DNA of 64,000 nucleotides from Roseateles chitinivorans (GTDB taxonomy: Bacteria; Pseudomonadota; Gammaproteobacteria; Burkholderiales; Burkholderiaceae_C): the NCBI RefSeq assembly GCF_002761755.1, contig NZ_PEOG01000015.1, positions 1 through 64,000 on the forward strand, read 5' to 3'. A program made the position numbers and the translations under genes. Positions 38,226-47,500 of this stretch are shown here, piece by piece. The stretch's first letter is position 1. Each line of letters starts with the position of its first letter. Under the pieces are notes generated by a model, which was not told where the DNA came from, did no database searches, and worked only from the letters and a program-made list of their open reading frames with translations.

Positions 38226-38254
38226 TGCGGGACATCCCCTTCAGGAGTCCCGCA
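38226..38254 (+). promoter_or_regulatory. Hairpin covering the ribosome site and start of the dioxygenase gene
   Basis: TGCGGGAC (38226-38233) pairs with GTCCCGCA (38247-38254), the last base being the A of the ATG. The Shine-Dalgarno AGGAG lies at the loop edge. The fold could limit initiation. Confidence 0.45.
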
Positions 38255-39189
38255 TGCAGCCTCACCGCCACACCCCCGGTTCCCACGAGCCAGCGCACCA
38301 CGACGGCCACGACCATGACGGTGGCCTTGCGCACGACCTCGCCGTGCTGCAGCAGCGCCGCCGTGCCCTGGGCCTGCTGGCCGGCATCGCGGGCATCGGC
38401 GGCCTGTCGCTGATCGGCTGCGGCGGAGGCGGCTCGGACGCCGGGACCAGCACCGTGAGCACGGGCTCCACCGGATCCACCGGCTCGACCGGCTCGACGG
38501 GTTCGACGGGATCCACCGGCTCGACGGGCACCACGAGCAGTTGCTCGGTCATCCCGGAGGAGACCGCCGGCCCCTATCCCGGCGACGGCTCCAACAGCAA
38601 CGGCAGCGGCGTGACCAACGCATTGGCGCTCAGCGGCATTCTGCGCAGCGACATCCGCAGCAGCATCGGCACCGCCAGCGGCACGGCCGGCGGCGTGCCG
38701 CTGACGCTGACCATCGACCTGGTCAACACCAACAGCAGCTGCGCCGACCTGTCGGGCTACGCGATCTACCTGTGGCACTGCGACCGCGAGGGCCGCTACT
38801 CGCTGTACAGCTCGAGCATCGTCAACGAGAACTACCTGCGCGGCGTGCAAAGCACCGGCAGCGACGGCACGGTCACCTTCACCACCATCTTCCCGGGCTG
38901 CTACGACGGCCGCATGCCCCACATGCATTTCGAGGTCTATCCGAGCGCCAGCGCGGCCACCTCCTACGCCAACAAGATCAAGACCTCGCAGATCGCGTTC
39001 CCGACCGACGTCTGCACGACGGTCTACAGCACCGCATCGGGCTACAGCAGCAGCCTGACCAACTTCAACCGGATCAGCTTCTCGACCGACAACGTCTTCA
39101 GCGACGGCTACACGACGCAGCTCGCCACGCTCAGCGGCGACGTCACCAACGGCTACACCGCGACGCTGACGGTGGGCATCTCTGCGTGA
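38254..39189 (+). CDS. Tat-type lipoprotein, intradiol ring-cleavage dioxygenase-like
   Basis: 311 aa. The n-region has eight His in the first 27 residues, then a twin-arginine-like signal QRRRALGLLAG and the lipobox LIGC (Cys56). A (Gly-Ser-Thr)n repeat linker (about 70-92) follows. The rest resembles protocatechuate 3,4-dioxygenase/intradiol enzymes; all four non-heme iron ligands are visible: Tyr in REGRYS, Tyr in FPGCYDG, and two His in PHMHFEV. Tat export would suit a metal-loaded enzyme in the periplasm or outer membrane. The substrate is unknown. Extracellular intradiol homologues exist in bacteria. Confidence 0.8.
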   Translation: MQPHRHTPGSHEPAHHDGHDHDGGLAHDLAVLQQRRRALGLLAGIAGIGGLSLIGCGGGGSDAGTSTVSTGSTGSTGSTGSTGSTGSTGSTGTTSSCSVIPEETAGPYPGDGSNSNGSGVTNALALSGILRSDIRSSIGTASGTAGGVPLTLTIDLVNTNSSCADLSGYAIYLWHCDREGRYSLYSSSIVNENYLRGVQSTGSDGTVTFTTIFPGCYDGRMPHMHFEVYPSASAATSYANKIKTSQIAFPTDVCTTVYSTASGYSSSLTNFNRISFSTDNVFSDGYTTQLATLSGDVTNGYTATLTVGISA

Positions 39190-39287
39190 GAGCCCTGCCC
39201 ATGCTGCCCCCTGCCGACGACGGAATGCGCGGTGTATCGTCCGTGGCTCGGGCCGGCATGCCGCCGGCCGCGGTCGTGGAGGCGCGC

Positions 39288-39992
39288 ATGACGCGGTGTC
39301 TGGTGGTCGACGACGATGCGGAGATCCGCCGGTCGCTCGATGCGTACTTGCAAAAGTTCAGCGTGACGGTGAGCGCCGCGGCCGACGGCCGCGAGATGCG
39401 CCGGCTGATGGCGATGCAGGTCTTCGACGTCGTCGTGCTGGACCTGATGCTGCCGGACGAGAACGGCCTGACGCTGTGCCAATGGATCCAGCAGCACCAT
39501 CCGTCGGTGCCGGTGATCATGCTGACGGCGCATGGCGATCCCATCAGCCGGGTGCTCGGGCTGGAGATGGGCGCGGACGACTACCTGGCCAAGCCCTTCG
39601 AGCCCCGTGAGCTGGTGGCGCGCATCCATGCGATCCGGCGCCGTGCGCGCCGCGGCGAGAACGAGGTGCAGACGCGCCGCGAGTTCCGCTTCGAAGGCTG
39701 GGCCTTCGACCGGCTGCTGCGCCAGCTGGTGTCGCCGCAGCAAGTGGTGGTGCCGCTGTCCAGCGCCGAGTTCCGCATGCTGAGCGCGCTGGTCGAGCGC
39801 CCCGGCCGCGTGCTCAGCCGTGAGCAGCTGATCGAGCTGACGCGCGCGCCAGGCGTGGAGGTGAACGACCGCAGCGTGGATCTGACGATCTCCCGCCTGC
39901 GCCAGAAGTTGGGCGACTCGTCCAAGGAGCCGCGCCTGATCCGCACGATGCGCGGCGAGGGTTATCTCTTCGACGCCCAGGTGCAGGCTTGA
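39288..39992 (+). CDS. OmpR-family response regulator
   Basis: 234 aa from the ATG at 39288 with GGAGG upstream; the open frame further upstream is not receiver-like. Receiver domain with Asp9/10, phospho-acceptor Asp52 (VVVLDLMLPDENG), Thr in MLTAHG and Lys in LAKPFEP. The C-terminal winged helix (SSAEFRMLSALVERPGRVL, DRSVDLTISRLRQKLGD, IRTMRGEGYLF) binds DNA. It overlaps the kinase gene by four bases, so the two form a coupled pair. Confidence 0.95.
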   Translation: MTRCLVVDDDAEIRRSLDAYLQKFSVTVSAAADGREMRRLMAMQVFDVVVLDLMLPDENGLTLCQWIQQHHPSVPVIMLTAHGDPISRVLGLEMGADDYLAKPFEPRELVARIHAIRRRARRGENEVQTRREFRFEGWAFDRLLRQLVSPQQVVVPLSSAEFRMLSALVERPGRVLSREQLIELTRAPGVEVNDRSVDLTISRLRQKLGDSSKEPRLIRTMRGEGYLFDAQVQA

Positions 39993-41299
39993 GCGGGCCG
40001 ACGCGCGGGAAGCGGTGGTTCGCCGCGTGGCGCGAGCGGCTGGGACGCGCCTTCGGCGACACGCTGGCGCGGCGGATCTTCCTGCTGCTGTGGGTCACGC
40101 TGGTGGCGGCACAGGCGCTGGCCATCGGCGTGGTGACCTGGTCGCGCGGCGAGTTCGCCGCCGCCCGCGTGCCTGGCGCCCCCTCGCTGCCGCCACTCCC
40201 CGGGCTGATGCGCGAGCCGCGGCAACCGGAGCCGCCGCACGCGCCGCCGCAAGGGCGGCTCGATCCGCACGCCGAGCCACCGCCGGACGCGGGGCACGAC
40301 GTGCCGCTGCCCGGCGACCTCCCGATGCCGCCGCGCGAGGAGTTCCATGGATTTCCGCCCCCACCCGCGCAGACGCAGACGCCAGGACAAGGGCCGCAGT
40401 GGCATGGCCCGTTTCGTGCGCTGACCGGCTGGGAGTTGACGCTGGACTACGGCATCCGCCTGCTGGTCACCGGCCTGGCGGCGTGGATCGCGTCACGCTG
40501 GCTGTCCCGGCCGATGCGGGAGCTGGCGAAGGCCTCGCAGGCGCTGGGACAGTCGCTGCACCAGCAGGAGCGGCTGCCGCTGCTCGACGAGCGGCAAGGC
40601 ACGATCGAGATGCGCGAGGCGGCGCAGGTCTTCAACGCGATGGCACGGCAGCTGCGACGCCAGTTCAACGAGCGCGGCCTGATGGTGGCGGCGATCTCGC
40701 ACGACCTGCGCACGCCGCTGACGCGGCTGCGGATGCGCCTGGAGACGCTGGACATCGAGGAACTGCAGCGCCAGCGCTCGGTCGAGGACATCCGGGAGAT
40801 GAATGCGCTGGTGGACGCGGTGATGGAGCTGTTCCGCGGCGATGGTCCCGGCGCGGCCGAGCCGCTGCAGGACGTCGACCTGGTTGCGCTGGCGCAGGCG
40901 CTGACGGACGACTTGATCGAGCAGGCGATGCCGGTGAGCTTCGAGGGCGGTGACGCGCAGGTGCTGGCCAAGGGCCAGCCGATGGCGCTGCGGCGGGTGC
41001 TGGGCAACCTGATCGGCAATGCGGTGCGCTACGGCGGTCGCGCCGAGGTCCGGGTGGGACGCGACGCGCAAGGCCCGTGGCTGCGCGTGACGGATGCCGG
41101 ACCGGGCATCCCGGCCGACCAGCTCGACGCGGTGTTCGAGCCCTTCTACCGATTGGAGGACTCGCGCAACCGCCACACGGGCGGGGCCGGCCTGGGACTC
41201 TACATCGCTCGGGAATTGACGCTGCGCCAGCGCGGCTCGCTGGTGCTGAGCAACCGGCCCGAGGGCGGGTTGATGGCGGAGCTGCGGTTGACGCAGTGA
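39989..41299 (+). CDS. EnvZ-like sensor histidine kinase
   Basis: 436 aa. The start is TTG at 39989, overlapping the regulator stop (TTGA). Two membrane segments (about 30-52 and 155-175) flank a Pro-rich periplasmic sensor region (about 60-145, many PP/PEPPHAPP-like repeats). HAMP, then HisKA with His238 (AAISHDLRTPLTRLRM), then HATPase (GNLIGNAVRYG, DAGPGIPADQL, GGAGLGLYIARE). The Pro-rich loop is atypical of EnvZ and may sense the envelope. It phosphorylates the OmpR-type partner. Confidence 0.93.
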   Translation: MSGPTRGKRWFAAWRERLGRAFGDTLARRIFLLLWVTLVAAQALAIGVVTWSRGEFAAARVPGAPSLPPLPGLMREPRQPEPPHAPPQGRLDPHAEPPPDAGHDVPLPGDLPMPPREEFHGFPPPPAQTQTPGQGPQWHGPFRALTGWELTLDYGIRLLVTGLAAWIASRWLSRPMRELAKASQALGQSLHQQERLPLLDERQGTIEMREAAQVFNAMARQLRRQFNERGLMVAAISHDLRTPLTRLRMRLETLDIEELQRQRSVEDIREMNALVDAVMELFRGDGPGAAEPLQDVDLVALAQALTDDLIEQAMPVSFEGGDAQVLAKGQPMALRRVLGNLIGNAVRYGGRAEVRVGRDAQGPWLRVTDAGPGIPADQLDAVFEPFYRLEDSRNRHTGGAGLGLYIARELTLRQRGSLVLSNRPEGGLMAELRLTQ

Positions 41300-41443
41300 G
41301 ACGCAGCGAGCCAGGCCCGCCTCGGGCGCGGACAAGCTCGTCCCCCCGGCCATCCTCAAGTCTGCGGACGGATTGGCGTGATTACCGATGGCACGGCACC
41401 CGCGCGGCGGGACATTGGCGGGAAGAGCCAATGGGAGGGCCAA

Positions 41444-44400
41444 ATGAGCCAGGACGCCGAGAGGAACCGAGGACACATGCCGGCCGGAACGGGCGGGGTT
41501 CACGCGTCCGTTCCGCCAGTTCCACCGGGCGGGCTCGATGGGCGCGACCACTCCGACCTCCCGCCGGCCGCCGCGCGCGACGACGAAGTCCTGATCCGCG
41601 AGGCCCGGGAGCTGTTCCCCGTCCTTCGCCTGGAACTCGCCGCGCTGCTGGCGGAGCTACCTGTTCCCCCCCGATGGGCGGACAAGGGAGAAGCCCAGGC
41701 CACGCTGGAGGCCTGGTTCGAGCGGCATCCGACGCTGAACCGCCCCACCACCGAGCCCGCCCATGAGGCGTTCCGGGCGCAACGCATCAAGGACCGCCTG
41801 ACACGGCTGCGCGGACTGCTGCACCTGCTCGAGGGCGACGACACGCCGAGCGCGTTGTGCCTGTCCGGCGGCGGCATCCGCAGTGCCACCTTCAGCCTGG
41901 GCGTGATCCAGGGTCTGGCCTCCAAGGAGGTCATGCAGGACTTCCACTATGTGTCGACGGTCTCCGGCGGTGGCTACAGCGGCTGCATGCTGTCAGCCTG
42001 GATCCGCAACGAGGCGCTGGAGGTGCGCGCGGAGCCTTCAACCGGCGCCGCAGGCCCCAGGCAGGACATTGCAGCCCTCACGGCCTCCGGCGAGGCGCGC
42101 CCGCAGCCCGTCCCGATGACGCCGGAGGAACATGAAGAGGCGCGGGGCCGGGTGCTGCAGCAACTGGCCAAGGTCGGACGGGGCCAGGCCGAGGAGCCGC
42201 AACCGCTCCGGCGGCTGCGCGCGTTCAGCAACTATCTGACGCCGATGCGTGGAATCTCGGCCGACGCGCTGACGCTGCTGGCCATCTACGCGCGCAACCT
42301 GACCCTCAACTGGCTGGTGCTCATTCCGGCCATCCTCGTCGTGCTGGCGCTTCCGCGGCTCTACCTGGCCGTCCTGCTGGCACCCATGCCGCCGCCCTGG
42401 TTCTGCGCGGTGCTGGGAGCGTTGGCGGCGCTGCTGGTCACCTGGACCATCGCCTTCATGGCCTCCGACCTACCGGCCCCTCCGACAACGGGGGCCAGCG
42501 AACGGTACGAGGCGGAGCGGCTGACCAGCCTTCCCCCGGAGCGGCCGGCCGGCATGTTCCTTCCGATGGTGCTTCCGCTGCTCGTCGCCGCCGCGCTGGT
42601 CAGTTGTCTCGTGGCCTGGGGGGTGAGAGCGCCGGCCGAGCACTGGGTCCAAGCCTTCCGACGGGCTTCGCCGGAACTGATGACGGGTGTCTGCTTCGGG
42701 CTTGGCTTCTTCATCCAGGGCCTGGGTTCGATGCTGGGCGGCGGTCTGCTCAGACGTCGTCGCCATCGCGAGGCCGGGGTTCGCCCCGCCGACAAGGAAG
42801 CCCTGATCGCAGTCGTCTTCGCTGGTGGGTTGACCGGCGTCGGCCTGTACTGGCTGGTCGTCTGGATCGCCGGCTTCTCTCCCCTGCCGACGGCCTCATC
42901 GTGGCGCCTGGAAACTCCACCCGCGCTGCATCACGACATTCGGGCCTTCGCTTGGTCAAGCGTGCCGCTGCTGATGACGCTCTTCTGGCTGGGCGTCACC
43001 CTGTACGCGGGCTGGCGCCGCCCCAAGGGCCTGGAGGACGAACGCGAGTGGTGGGCCCGGGCGGCGGGACTGTGGATCGGCTGGTCCCTGGTCTGGACCG
43101 TCGGCTGCGGCGTCGTGTTCTACCTGCCCGGCGGGCTGTTGACCGCCACGCCGCTGAAGTCGTTCACCAGCCCGGAGTCCCTGGGCGCGGGCACCGGCGC
43201 GCTCGGCGCGCTCGTGGCGATCGTCGGTTTTCTGAGCAAGCACGGGCCGGCCTGGCGCGAGAAGGTCGAAAGCGTCGCCGCGACCACCGGCATGCGGCTG
43301 TTCGACCTGCTCGCCCTGGTGTTCATCGTGCTGTTCCTGGCCGGCATGTCGTACGCGATCACCGCCACGATGCGGTTCTCCGACGAACTGACGAGGCGCC
43401 AGGACCAACGCCTGGCTTTGGACGTCAGGGCGCCGGCATTCGCCAAGGTGATCTGTACCTCGCTGAAGATGCCGGGTGGCGCCTCCGCGCCGACGCTGGG
43501 CACCACCTGCCGGCCGCTGCCCTGCGGCCACGAGGAGAATTCCTGCGCCCATTGGGCCGACATCGCGGAGCACCGCTACACGGCCTCCCTGCTAACGTTG
43601 AAGGAGCCCTGCTGGCTGCTGCTGGCGATGGTGCTGGCTGGCGGTCTCTCATGGCTGGCCTCGCGCCAGTTCGGGGTCAACGCGTTCTCGCTGCACAGCT
43701 TGTATGGCAATCGCCTGGTGCGGGCATACCTGGCCGCGAGCCGCCAGGACCGTGATCGGCGTCCGCACTGGTTCACCGGCTTCGACCCCAAGGACGATCT
43801 GCCCGTCCACGAGACCTGGCCGAAGCTTCCGCCGCACGCCGGAGGACGGGCCTCGGCATCGGAATCGGAGCCGGGCGCGCCATCGGCTCTCCCCCGGCCA
43901 CGCCTGATGCAGGTGGTCAACATCGCGCTCAACCTGGTGAAACCCTCCGGCAAGCGGCTGGAGTGGCAGGATCGCAAGGCCGCCGCTTTCACCGTCACGC
44001 CGCTGTTCGCGGGCAGCGCCGCCACCGGCTACATCCCCTCCTGGGCCTACCTGCGATCGCCCTACCTCCAGGGGATCAGCCTGGGCGGCGCGATGACCCT
44101 TTCGGGCGCGGCCGCCTCGCCCAACATGGGGTATCACAGCTCCGCACCGCTCGCGATCGTGATGACGCTGTTCAACGTGCGCCTGGGCAAGTGGCTGCCC
44201 AACCCACGCTGGTTGAGCAAGGCCGGCTGGCCGCCCGAGCGGGACGAGCCCTCGGTGGGACTTCGCGCGCTGTACGACGAGGCGGTCGGATCGACCTCGG
44301 ATGACACCCGCCACGTCTACCTGTCCGACGGCGGGCACTTCGACAACACCGGGCTGTACGAGATGGTGCGGCGCCGGGTCCGGCGAATCGTCTTCGTCGA

Positions 44401-45556
44401 CGCGGTGGCGGATCCGGACTACCAGTTCGACGACCTGCTCTCCACAGTGCGGCGCATCCGCATCGACATGGGCATCACCATCGAATTCATCTCCGAACTG
44501 CCCGGGCCCAAGGACAAGGGGCGGTCGGGAGCCGCCGTCGGTCTCGCGCACATCCTGTACGCGCAGGCGGACCCCGGCGCCCCCGTCGGCGAGCTGGTAC
44601 TGATCAAGCCGGTGCTCGTCCCGGACGACCCCGCCGGGCCGTGGTTGCCACTGGACGTGCGTCGGTACGCGAAGGAAAGCGCCAGGGGCAGGAGCGTGTT
44701 TCCGCAGCAGCCGACCTCCGACCAGTTCTTCGACGAGGCGCAGTTCGAAAGCTACCGCATGCTGGGCCTGCACACCGTGCGCGACGTATACGACCGGCCG
44801 AGGAAGCCGCACGACGACGGCGGTCCGCCGCCGCCAAAGAGACCGCTGAGGGGTTTCGCGGACCTGGTCACGGCGGTGATCGAGGAAAAAGCGGCGGTGC
44901 CCCCGTCGCCCGAAGTCCCGCCACTCGCTCGCACCGAGGACCGACACCCGTCGAGAGGCGCCGCGGGCGGCTTCAAGTCGCTCCTGCCGGATAGCGCCGG
45001 CACGATCGCCGCGACGGCGCTGGTCAGCGCGGTCACAGTCACGGGCGCCGTGGCCTTGGTCGCGCCGTCGGAGCCGGTCAGGCCCGGCGACAAGTCGACC
45101 GTGCCTGTTATCAGCGATCCGGCATCGCCGCCGCCGGGTGCGGCATCGACGGCGCTTGACACCTTCGTGAAGCAGGTGGGCAGCGCGGCCAGCGCGGCCG
45201 AATCGCTCTCCGGGGCCGCGACCGAAGCGGCCAGTGCGGCCAGAGCCGCATCCGACGCCCTGCAAGGCGTGGTCTTGATCAGGACGAAGGACGGCACGGT
45301 GAACGTGAAGCTGGAGGGTCCTCAACTCGGCCAGTTGGCGCAGGCAGTCTCGGACAGCAAGCTGACGGCAGAGAAAGCAGCCTCCGCGGCGGAGGCGGCC
45401 GCCACATCCGCGAGTCATTCATCCACCGCTGCCCAGAAGGCGGCCGAGATGGCGACAGCGCTCGGCGGAGCCACGGGTCAGGTCGCCCGCGTCAACCAGA
45501 CTCTCAAGCAATCGTCCCGCGGCGGCGTGCGCAGCGGCGAAGGGGCTGCGCCATGA
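41444..45556 (+). CDS. Very large membrane-spanning patatin-like phospholipase (split domain)
   Basis: 1370 aa from the ATG at 41444, preceded by GGGAGGG at ideal spacing. The patatin oxyanion motif is CLSGGGIRSATFSLGV (Gly142-Arg146), the nucleophile Ser174 lies in VSTVSGGGYSG, and the catalytic Asp962 lies in LSDGGHFDNTG. Between them, about residues 280-760, are roughly ten hydrophobic segments. An 11th hydrophobic segment (TIAATALVSAVTVTGAVALVAP) and an Ala-rich coiled coil-like tail follow. Normally Ser and Asp are ~150 residues apart; here ~790. The lipoprotein at 45553 overlaps its stop (ATGA). I know of no characterised member. It could hydrolyse membrane phospholipid acyl chains. Role: housekeeping, virulence or defence, undecided. 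Confidence 0.85.
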   Translation: MSQDAERNRGHMPAGTGGVHASVPPVPPGGLDGRDHSDLPPAAARDDEVLIREARELFPVLRLELAALLAELPVPPRWADKGEAQATLEAWFERHPTLNRPTTEPAHEAFRAQRIKDRLTRLRGLLHLLEGDDTPSALCLSGGGIRSATFSLGVIQGLASKEVMQDFHYVSTVSGGGYSGCMLSAWIRNEALEVRAEPSTGAAGPRQDIAALTASGEARPQPVPMTPEEHEEARGRVLQQLAKVGRGQAEEPQPLRRLRAFSNYLTPMRGISADALTLLAIYARNLTLNWLVLIPAILVVLALPRLYLAVLLAPMPPPWFCAVLGALAALLVTWTIAFMASDLPAPPTTGASERYEAERLTSLPPERPAGMFLPMVLPLLVAAALVSCLVAWGVRAPAEHWVQAFRRASPELMTGVCFGLGFFIQGLGSMLGGGLLRRRRHREAGVRPADKEALIAVVFAGGLTGVGLYWLVVWIAGFSPLPTASSWRLETPPALHHDIRAFAWSSVPLLMTLFWLGVTLYAGWRRPKGLEDEREWWARAAGLWIGWSLVWTVGCGVVFYLPGGLLTATPLKSFTSPESLGAGTGALGALVAIVGFLSKHGPAWREKVESVAATTGMRLFDLLALVFIVLFLAGMSYAITATMRFSDELTRRQDQRLALDVRAPAFAKVICTSLKMPGGASAPTLGTTCRPLPCGHEENSCAHWADIAEHRYTASLLTLKEPCWLLLAMVLAGGLSWLASRQFGVNAFSLHSLYGNRLVRAYLAASRQDRDRRPHWFTGFDPKDDLPVHETWPKLPPHAGGRASASESEPGAPSALPRPRLMQVVNIALNLVKPSGKRLEWQDRKAAAFTVTPLFAGSAATGYIPSWAYLRSPYLQGISLGGAMTLSGAAASPNMGYHSSAPLAIVMTLFNVRLGKWLPNPRWLSKAGWPPERDEPSVGLRALYDEAVGSTSDDTRHVYLSDGGHFDNTGLYEMVRRRVRRIVFVDAVADPDYQFDDLLSTVRRIRIDMGITIEFISELPGPKDKGRSGAAVGLAHILYAQADPGAPVGELVLIKPVLVPDDPAGPWLPLDVRRYAKESARGRSVFPQQPTSDQFFDEAQFESYRMLGLHTVRDVYDRPRKPHDDGGPPPPKRPLRGFADLVTAVIEEKAAVPPSPEVPPLARTEDRHPSRGAAGGFKSLLPDSAGTIAATALVSAVTVTGAVALVAPSEPVRPGDKSTVPVISDPASPPPGAASTALDTFVKQVGSAASAAESLSGAATEAASAARAASDALQGVVLIRTKDGTVNVKLEGPQLGQLAQAVSDSKLTAEKAASAAEAAATSASHSSTAAQKAAEMATALGGATGQVARVNQTLKQSSRGGVRSGEGAAP

Positions 45557-46119
45557 GGGCGGGATGCTGCGCCCATCGCCTCCTCGCCCTCTCGGTGGTT
45601 CTCAGCTTGGCCGCCTGCGCACCGATGCCGCGCCTGAGCGCGAGGTGGTACGCGACCATCGACGAGGAGCGCATCCCCGACCTGCGGCCACCCGACGATG
45701 CGAAGCCTTACCAGCGCCTGGTGCTCGGCATCCTGAATCGCGATCACACGCCGATCACCATCAGCGACCTGCGATTGAATCCAGCTTGGCCCGGCGGAGA
45801 AGTCCCGAAGGATGCCAGTTGGCCCGTGCCTATTGGCGGCGAGGTGAAGCTGGCGCCCGGCGAGATGCTGTTGGTCGAAGTCGAGAAGAAGCCGCTTCCG
45901 CCGGCCATCGACCCGGACGCACGCTCCGTGTGGCAGTGCAGGTTCCCGACGCGGGCGACGATGAACGTGGCCTATCGGCAGCAGATCGTGGGCCAGCAGG
46001 GCATGCAGATGAACGACGCGTTCACGCTCGAGATTCCGGATCCCATGCCCTCGGCGCTCGCCTACGGTTGGACCCTGTGCTCGGCATTGAGGTCCAGGGA
46101 GGGCCCGGCCACGCCGTGA
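45553..46119 (+). CDS. Lipoprotein coupled to the membrane patatin
   Basis: 188 aa. The signal peptide LLALSVVLSLAAC ends in a lipobox (Cys22). The mature domain is mainly beta, with LVLGILNRDHTPITISDLRLNPAWPGG and VEVEKKPLPPAI, and no motif I recognise. The ATG overlaps the patatin stop, which implies co-translation and a functional link. It may assist or regulate the patatin from the periplasmic side. No homology-based function. Confidence 0.7.
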   Translation: MRAGCCAHRLLALSVVLSLAACAPMPRLSARWYATIDEERIPDLRPPDDAKPYQRLVLGILNRDHTPITISDLRLNPAWPGGEVPKDASWPVPIGGEVKLAPGEMLLVEVEKKPLPPAIDPDARSVWQCRFPTRATMNVAYRQQIVGQQGMQMNDAFTLEIPDPMPSALAYGWTLCSALRSREGPATP

Positions 46120-46128
46120 TCGGCGCCT

Positions 46129-47427
46129 TCACGCCACCAGCCGCGGCGGCCCCGGCGGATTCGGCGGCATCTGCAGCGCGAAGCCGCCGGCGCGCTTGCG
46201 CATCGTCGCCGGATCGACCTGCGGCGCCTGCGCCGGCCAGTCGAAGAACTTCTGGATCTCGCTGCGCCGCGCCAGCGTGTCGGCCATGCCCAGCGTGATC
46301 AGCTCGCTGGTGTACTCGGGCTCGAAGAGCAGGTAGCTGACCAGCGCCGAGCCGCTGGCCGAAGCGCCCTCGCCCGACACGCCGATGCCTCGCAGCAACC
46401 CTCGGATCGGCGGCGGCAATGCGCCCTGGTGCTCGGCCGCCAGGCTGTCCAGCGGCCGGCTCGGCGCGATGACCAGGGCCTCGATCGGCTTGAGCGGCGT
46501 ATTGCGCAACGCTTCTTCCGGCAGCAGCGCCAGCGTGCTGTTGATGCGCTTGAGCCGTTCGATGTCCACGGCCAGCGCGTCCAGGAAGATGTTGGACAGC
46601 GCATGCCCGGCGATCTGCGCCAGGCTCGGATGCCCGGTCGGCGTCGGGCCATGCTGCCCCTCGCCACCGGCCTCGTGCATGCGGCCGGCCCCGATCACCA
46701 GCACCTTCTCCGCGCCCAGATGCACGGCCGGCGAGATCGGCGCCGTCTGCCGCATCGAGCCGTCGCCGAACCACTCGACCGCGCCGCCCAGGTCGAGCGG
46801 CTCGGCCGGGAAGATGAACGGGATGGCCGACGACGCGACCAGGTGCTCGATCGACAGGCGCGGGATGCGTGTGGCGATGCGCTGGGTGCGCACCCAGGGC
46901 TCCCGCTGCTGGTGGGTCTGATAGAAGGTGACGTGGTGGCCCGAGGTGTAGCTGGACCCGGTCACGGCCAGCGCGTCGATGTAGCCCTTGGCCAGCATGT
47001 CGTCCAGCCGGTCCATCTTGATCCACTGGGCGAGCAGGCCGCGCAGCGGCGTGTTGTCGAGCAGGCTGCGCGGGCGGGTGCGGCGCCAGCGGTTCAGCGC
47101 CCAGCCCAGCGACACCATCGTCAGCCACTTTGCGCCGGAGCGGATCACTCCCAGCGAATCGGCGGCATAGACCTGGTTGACGTGGATGTTCTGCCAGATG
47201 TACATCAGCCCGTCGACCGCGGAGCAGAAGTCGTCGGCCTGGCAGGCCAGCGTGGCAGCGTTGATCGCGCCGGCGGAGGTGCCGGCAATCACCTGGAAGG
47301 GGTTGTCGCCGGTGGTGCAGGCGTCGCGCCGGAGCTGCGCGATGGCCGCGAGCACGCCGACCTGATAGGCCGCGCGAGCCCCCCCTCCGGTAAGGATGAG
47401 GCCTGTCTTGGGCTTGGCATCCTGCAT
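46129..47427 (-). CDS. Patatin-like phospholipase (soluble)
   Basis: 432 aa. The oxyanion motif GLILTGGGARAAYQVGVL, nucleophile GTSAGAINA (G-x-S-x-G) and Asp in WFGDGSMRQTAPISPA are all intact and within the usual distance. No signal peptide or membrane segment. The C-terminal ~150 residues are an extra helical region. It is transcribed convergently with the lipoprotein gene (9 bp between stops) and lies downstream of hipBA on the same strand. Substrate unknown; phospholipase A-type activity is typical of the family. Confidence 0.92.
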   Translation of the reverse strand: MQDAKPKTGLILTGGGARAAYQVGVLAAIAQLRRDACTTGDNPFQVIAGTSAGAINAATLACQADDFCSAVDGLMYIWQNIHVNQVYAADSLGVIRSGAKWLTMVSLGWALNRWRRTRPRSLLDNTPLRGLLAQWIKMDRLDDMLAKGYIDALAVTGSSYTSGHHVTFYQTHQQREPWVRTQRIATRIPRLSIEHLVASSAIPFIFPAEPLDLGGAVEWFGDGSMRQTAPISPAVHLGAEKVLVIGAGRMHEAGGEGQHGPTPTGHPSLAQIAGHALSNIFLDALAVDIERLKRINSTLALLPEEALRNTPLKPIEALVIAPSRPLDSLAAEHQGALPPPIRGLLRGIGVSGEGASASGSALVSYLLFEPEYTSELITLGMADTLARRSEIQKFFDWPAQAPQVDPATMRKRAGGFALQMPPNPPGPPRLVA

Positions 47428-47500
47428 GGATGCCAGCTTACGCCCGCCGTCCGGAATTGATGTCGCTCAAAGACCCGTCAAATGGGGGATGGCGTGCAGG

